A DNA stretch of 16,321 nt. Source: an uncultured Collinsella sp. GTDB taxonomy: Bacteria; Actinomycetota; Coriobacteriia; Coriobacteriales; Coriobacteriaceae. The stretch lies in the NCBI GenBank assembly GCA_959602875.1, contig CAUGVQ010000044.1, positions 1 through 16,321 on the forward strand. The letters are read 5' to 3'. The notes beneath the pieces are model-generated. The model saw only the letters and a program-made list of their open reading frames with translations. It ran no database searches and was not told the DNA's origin. Below, piece after piece: positions 13,786-16,321 of this stretch (position 1 is the stretch's first letter; each line of letters begins with the position of its first letter). The translations under genes and the position numbers were made by a program.

Positions 13786-14208
13786 ATGAAGATGCCAGCG
13801 CGCTACATGTTTCCCGCTGTCTTTGGCTACGAACCGGACGAGGAAATATCGGTATCGTTCCCAGATCTAGATGTCGCAACATCCGGCAAAGACGAACGGG
13901 ACGCCCTCCTCTCCGCGCGAGAGCTCCTCGGCATTACGCTTTTTGGGCTTGAGCAGGATGGTGAGAACATTCCCGAACCTTCGCCTATGAGCGAAATCTC
14001 CACGAGCGAGCGCGAAAAAACCGTGCTAGTCGACGTCTATATGCCATCCGTTCGCATGGCAAACCGCACGCGATCGGTCAGCAGGACCGTTACCTTACCC
14101 GCATGGCTCAATGCCAAGGCGGCAGAATGCGGCTTCAACTTCTCTCAAGTGTTGCAGGAGGCGCTCATTTCCAAGCTAAACGGAACATCCTCTGCCGCAG
14201 AGCGATAG
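13786..14208 (+). CDS. hicB: HicB-family antitoxin
   Basis: The product is 140 aa. The N-terminal half (6-62) has the degenerate RNase H-like HicB fold: YMFPAVFGYEPDEEISVSFPDL and the helix ERDALLSARELLGITLFGLEQDG. The C-terminal part (about 95-133), RSVSRTVTLPAWLNAKAAECG followed by NFSQVLQEALISKL, has the beta-helix-helix pattern of a ribbon-helix-helix DNA-binding domain. HicB therefore both masks HicA and binds the operator upstream of hicA. GAGGAGG precedes ATG 13786; a second Met two codons later is possible. The gene ends 61 bp before the convergent amidohydrolase gene with no terminator seen. Confidence 0.92.
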   Translation: MKMPARYMFPAVFGYEPDEEISVSFPDLDVATSGKDERDALLSARELLGITLFGLEQDGENIPEPSPMSEISTSEREKTVLVDVYMPSVRMANRTRSVSRTVTLPAWLNAKAAECGFNFSQVLQEALISKLNGTSSAAER

Positions 14209-14269
14209 CTCAAACTGAGGAGAGCCGTATTCGGTAAATAGAACCGCCCTCGTACTTTTGCCGCCAAAC

Positions 14270-15415
14270 CTAGTCGAGGACGAGAAGCCGCTGATAGGTC
14301 TCAAGACCGCGCGCGAGCACGCGCTCGTCAAAGGTGAAGGTTTCCGCATGGAGCGGAATGCCCGTTCCCGTGCCGAGCAGCATAAAGACCCCCGGGATGC
14401 AGCGCTGATAAAACGCAAAGTCCTCGGCGATGAGCAGGGGCTCGGGCACGGTTTCCATGTCAGCAAGGGCGCCGGCAACCTCCGTGTAGAGTGCATCGTC
14501 GTTCACCACGGGCGGATAACCCTCCGAGAACGTAAGGTCGAAGCTCACGCCCTCCTCCTCCGCTGCCGTGCTTGCGAGAGCGCGGACCTCGTCGCGCGCG
14601 CGGTCGAACATCGCATCTGAGAAGACGCGCAGGCTCCCCTCGACGCACGCCTCCGCGGCAACGGCGTTGCGCACCGTGCCCGCATCGAGGCGCCCAAAAC
14701 GCAGCGTCATGGGCTCGTCCTGCGCAAGCCGGTTGGAAAGCCACTTCGACCCCACGACAAAGCGTGCCGCGGCGCCCAGCGCGTCGCGACCCTCGCGCCA
14801 CTTGGCGATATGGCTCGAGACGCCGTGAAACGTAAGCGTGGTCTCACTCGATCGCGCGAGGAGCGCCCCGGGGCGCGACGCGACGACGCCCTCGGGCAGA
14901 TCGGGCCAGAGATGAAAGCCGAAGATGCGCTCGGTGGCGGTACGCTCGAAGACACCGCTCTCGCACACGTACTTGGCACCACCCGTGGTCTCTTCCGCAG
15001 GCTGGAAGACAAAGAGGATATTCCGCGTAAAATCGGACGCGTCGAGGGCGTCCTCGGCACCGGAAAGGACGCGATCGACCCAGGTGGCGGCGGCGAGCGT
15101 CATGGCCATATGCCCGTCGTGCCCGCAGGCGTGCATGCATCCGGCGTGTTCACTCGCAAACGGCAGGCCCGTCGCCTCAGTGACAGGCAGCGCGTCCATA
15201 TCGGAGCGGATGGCGACTGTGCTCGGGCGACCCAGGTCGAAATAGGCGCAGACCGCGCTCTCGCACGGCTCAAAGACAGCACACGACAGCCCCTCGAGCA
15301 CGCCCTTTACGTAGGCGATGGTCTGGGGCAGGTCGCAATCGAGCTCGGGTATGCGGTGCAGGTCACGGCGGTAGCGCGTGAGCTCTTCGAGAGCGACGGT
15401 CTGATTGCTGAGCAT
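14270..15415 (-). CDS. M20-family amidohydrolase/peptidase
   Basis: The product is 381 aa, as usual for M20D amidohydrolases (hippurate hydrolase, IAA-amino acid hydrolase, N-acetyl-diaminopimelate deacetylase). Metal ligands are visible: HACGHDGH (95-102, Cys97 and His99), PAEE (139-142), FGFHLWP (165-171, His168) and PLHAETF (355-361). The lid domain lies about 182-300. It removes an acyl group from an N-acyl amino acid in the cytoplasm. Its neighbour is the lysA gene on the other strand, so a role in the acetylated branch of the diaminopimelate pathway is possible but unproven. ATG 15415 was chosen because AAGGAGG precedes it by 5 nt; the longer frame upstream has no such site. Confidence 0.9.
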   Translation of the reverse strand: MLSNQTVALEELTRYRRDLHRIPELDCDLPQTIAYVKGVLEGLSCAVFEPCESAVCAYFDLGRPSTVAIRSDMDALPVTEATGLPFASEHAGCMHACGHDGHMAMTLAAATWVDRVLSGAEDALDASDFTRNILFVFQPAEETTGGAKYVCESGVFERTATERIFGFHLWPDLPEGVVASRPGALLARSSETTLTFHGVSSHIAKWREGRDALGAAARFVVGSKWLSNRLAQDEPMTLRFGRLDAGTVRNAVAAEACVEGSLRVFSDAMFDRARDEVRALASTAAEEEGVSFDLTFSEGYPPVVNDDALYTEVAGALADMETVPEPLLIAEDFAFYQRCIPGVFMLLGTGTGIPLHAETFTFDERVLARGLETYQRLLVLD

Positions 15416-15443
15416 AGCGGCCTCCTTGTCGATGTACCGCCCC

Positions 15444-15462
15444 ATTGTAGCCGCAGTGCGGC
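15444..15462 (-). promoter_or_regulatory. Candidate -10 and dyad of the amidohydrolase gene
   Basis: TACAAT (15449-15444 on the minus strand) lies 28 bp before the start codon. Right upstream is GCCGCA-C-TGCGGC (15462-15450), a 6-bp dyad that covers the spacer, and GCAT-TGCG-ATGC follows. No good -35 is visible. This looks like an operator placed on the promoter. Confidence 0.4.
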
Positions 15463-15547
15463 ATCGCAATGCATGGCATAAGCTCTCTCCTAGGACGCGA
15501 AACCTTGCCAAGAGGTGTCGCCCCTCACGTTCACTTCAATAAAATAA

Positions 15548-15690
15548 CGAAGTAAGTGGGTCTTCCCAAACGAAACGTAAAGACAGGGTCTCGGCCATAA
15601 AACTGCACCTTGTTTTGCCTGATAAACGCTTTATCTTTCTAAAGCACCGTGCATAGCGCTCGCCGGCCCACTTACTTCGCGCGTTTTTTT
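15548..15690 (+). ncRNA. Candidate structured RNA with terminal stem and U tract
   Basis: CGAAGTAAGTGGG (15548-15560) pairs perfectly with CCCACTTACTTCG (15667-15679), 106 nt apart, followed by CGCG and seven T (15684-15690). This is a 13-bp closing stem ending in a terminator. Inside, AGAC-AGG-GTCT, CGGC/GCCG, TGCAC/GTGCA and GATAAA-CGC-TTTATC can form further stems. A TAAAAT box (15540-15545) lies directly before. The stretch is richer in A and T than its surroundings and has no coding frame. It matches no RNA family that I can name; it could be a small RNA, a 6S-like RNA or an unidentified riboswitch with a terminator. Confidence 0.6.
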
Positions 15691-15879
15691 GTCATCGCAC
15701 CGGCCATCATCGCGCCGGCCACCCTGCGCCCCCGGGCTGCCCGGGCACACACCGCACGGCGTCTCACGAGCACGCCCCCGGTCCGGCGCACATAAACCCG
15801 GTGCGAACACGCTTGCCAATCGCGCGCCCTAAGGTAGGAAACCCAACGGCAACACGCGCGCATTCTGCGTCGGCTGCGG
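15691..15879. other. Non-coding GC-rich stretch before the lysA promoter
   Basis: This stretch has small repeats and palindromes: a direct repeat CCGGCCA (near 15702 and 15715), CCCGGG-CTG-CCCGGG near 15735, and short GC dyads. No gene and no clear site is supported. Reading frames crossing it are low-complexity by-products of GC content. Confidence 0.4.
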
Positions 15880-15909
15880 TTGTGGGCAGGTGCTTTTATA
15901 TGCTACAGT
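15880..15909 (+). promoter_or_regulatory. Candidate lysA promoter
   Basis: TTGTGG (15880-15885), 18-bp spacer, TACAGT (15904-15909). Transcription would start close to 15916, the edge of the riboswitch stem. TTATAT (15896-15901) is an alternative -10. Confidence 0.5.
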
Positions 15910-15916
15910 GGCTAAA

Positions 15917-16077
15917 CTCGATAGAGGAGCGGGCGAGATGACCCGCGGGCGAGCCGGCAGGCATTGACCCCGCGCAGAGGCGACCCCGCCGAACTCGGTC
16001 GCCCGGGCGCGGGCGCCGGGTGGGCCTGCGGGAAACACCCGCGGGACTGTCTGCCATCTGCAGGAGCGCTACTCGAG
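15917..16077 (+). promoter_or_regulatory. Lysine riboswitch upstream of lysA
   Basis: The conserved blocks of the lysine (L-box) riboswitch appear in order: GATAGAGGAGC (15920-15930; family AGAGGUGC), a P2 hairpin GCGGG/CCCGC, AGAGGCGACCCCGCCGAAC (family AGGGG..GCCGAA), GTGGGCCTGC, ACTGTC (family UGUCA), and GGAGCGCTACTC (16063-16074), which matches the family's 3' end exactly. P1 forms between CTCGATAG (15917-15924) and CTACTCGAG (16069-16077) with one bulge. The closing strand lies beside the ribosome site GAGAGGAAG, so lysine binding should hide it and lower translation. Confidence 0.9.
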
Positions 16078-16088
16078 AGGAAGCTCGC

Positions 16089-16321
16089 ATGACAGAGCGC
16101 GATACCGCCGCCGCGACCGCCGCGTACACGGCCAAGCAGCTGTTTGTCTCTAAAGACCAACTCGTTTCAATCGCAGAACACTTCCCCACCCCGTTTCACC
16201 TCTACGATGAGGCGGGCATCTGCGACAACATCAACGCCATCCACGAGGCCTTTGCCTGGAATCCCGGGTTCAAGGAGTACTTCGCCGTCAAGGCAAACCC
16301 CAACCCCGCCCTTATCAAGCT
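16089..16321 (+). CDS. lysA: Diaminopimelate decarboxylase, N-terminal part (partial)
   Basis: Seventy-seven codons are seen before the window ends. The protein starts MTERDTAAATAAYTAKQLFV, followed by HFPTPFHLYDEAGI and EYFAVKANPNPALIK. The lysine in YFAVKANPNP is the PLP-binding residue of fold-type III decarboxylases. LysA removes CO2 from meso-diaminopimelate to make lysine, the last step of the pathway. The lysine riboswitch in the leader strongly supports lysA over the related arginine or ornithine decarboxylases. AGAGGA lies 8 nt before the ATG at 16089. An N-terminal segment of about 30 residues is longer than in some family members. Confidence 0.88.
   Translation, partial: MTERDTAAATAAYTAKQLFVSKDQLVSIAEHFPTPFHLYDEAGICDNINAIHEAFAWNPGFKEYFAVKANPNPALIK

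Noticed and set aside
15565..15620. Resemblance of the RNA core to a c-di-GMP (GEMM) riboswitch (ACGTAAAGAC..GGCCATAAA)
   Set aside because: The stems that flank these words in GEMM RNAs are not present and the 13-bp outer stem does not fit that fold.
15631..15863. Short minus-strand frames upstream of lysA
   Set aside because: They have low-complexity Arg/Ala/Gly/Cys composition, no ribosome site, and overlap the candidate RNA and non-coding GC-rich DNA.

Overview
The window is GC-rich and densely coding. It looks like the chromosome of a Gram-positive, anaerobic gut actinobacterium of the class Coriobacteriia, most like Collinsella. This is an inference from gene content and protein style: a PcsB-like wall hydrolase, a single-domain CDP-glycerol polymerase, a D-aspartate wall module, a GH1 phospho-beta-glucosidase and a DUF5067-like lipoprotein. 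No rRNA, tRNA, IS element or CRISPR array was recognised.

Left part (1-3534, minus strand): the first 392 codons of a secreted surface protein with Ig-like domains run off the left edge. Its leader reads as a cobalamin riboswitch. Upstream lie an Asp/Glu racemase and an ATP-grasp ligase resembling D-aspartate ligase, which together suggest D-Asp synthesis and its addition to peptidoglycan.

Middle (3535-9802): on the plus strand is a coiled-coil wall hydrolase with a lysozyme-like C-terminal domain, ending in a strong terminator. On the minus strand are an HTH protein and a membrane-anchored Ser/Thr kinase in a two-gene operon, preceded by a lipoprotein gene. Plus-strand genes follow: a cold-shock protein with a structured 5' leader, then a MarR regulator and a YczE-like membrane protein as an operon. 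The convergent gap after yczE carries an unusual pair of 23-bp inverted repeats and a terminator.

Right part (9803-16321): on the minus strand are a GH1 6-phospho-beta-glucosidase and a pair for glycerol-phosphate polymer synthesis (glycerol-3-phosphate cytidylyltransferase and CDP-glycerol glycerophosphotransferase). A plus-strand hicAB toxin-antitoxin operon with a palindromic operator and a minus-strand M20 amidohydrolase follow. The 673-bp gap before lysA holds a possible 143-nt structured RNA and a clear lysine riboswitch. The window ends inside lysA.

The recurring theme is the cell envelope: surface adhesin, cross-bridge amino acid, wall hydrolase, polyol-phosphate polymer and diaminopimelate/lysine metabolism. 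Two genes are under metabolite-sensing RNAs. The best leads for something new are the vitamin-B12-type leader on a surface-protein gene, the terminally paired RNA upstream of lysA, and the inverted-repeat element between yczE and the glucosidase gene.
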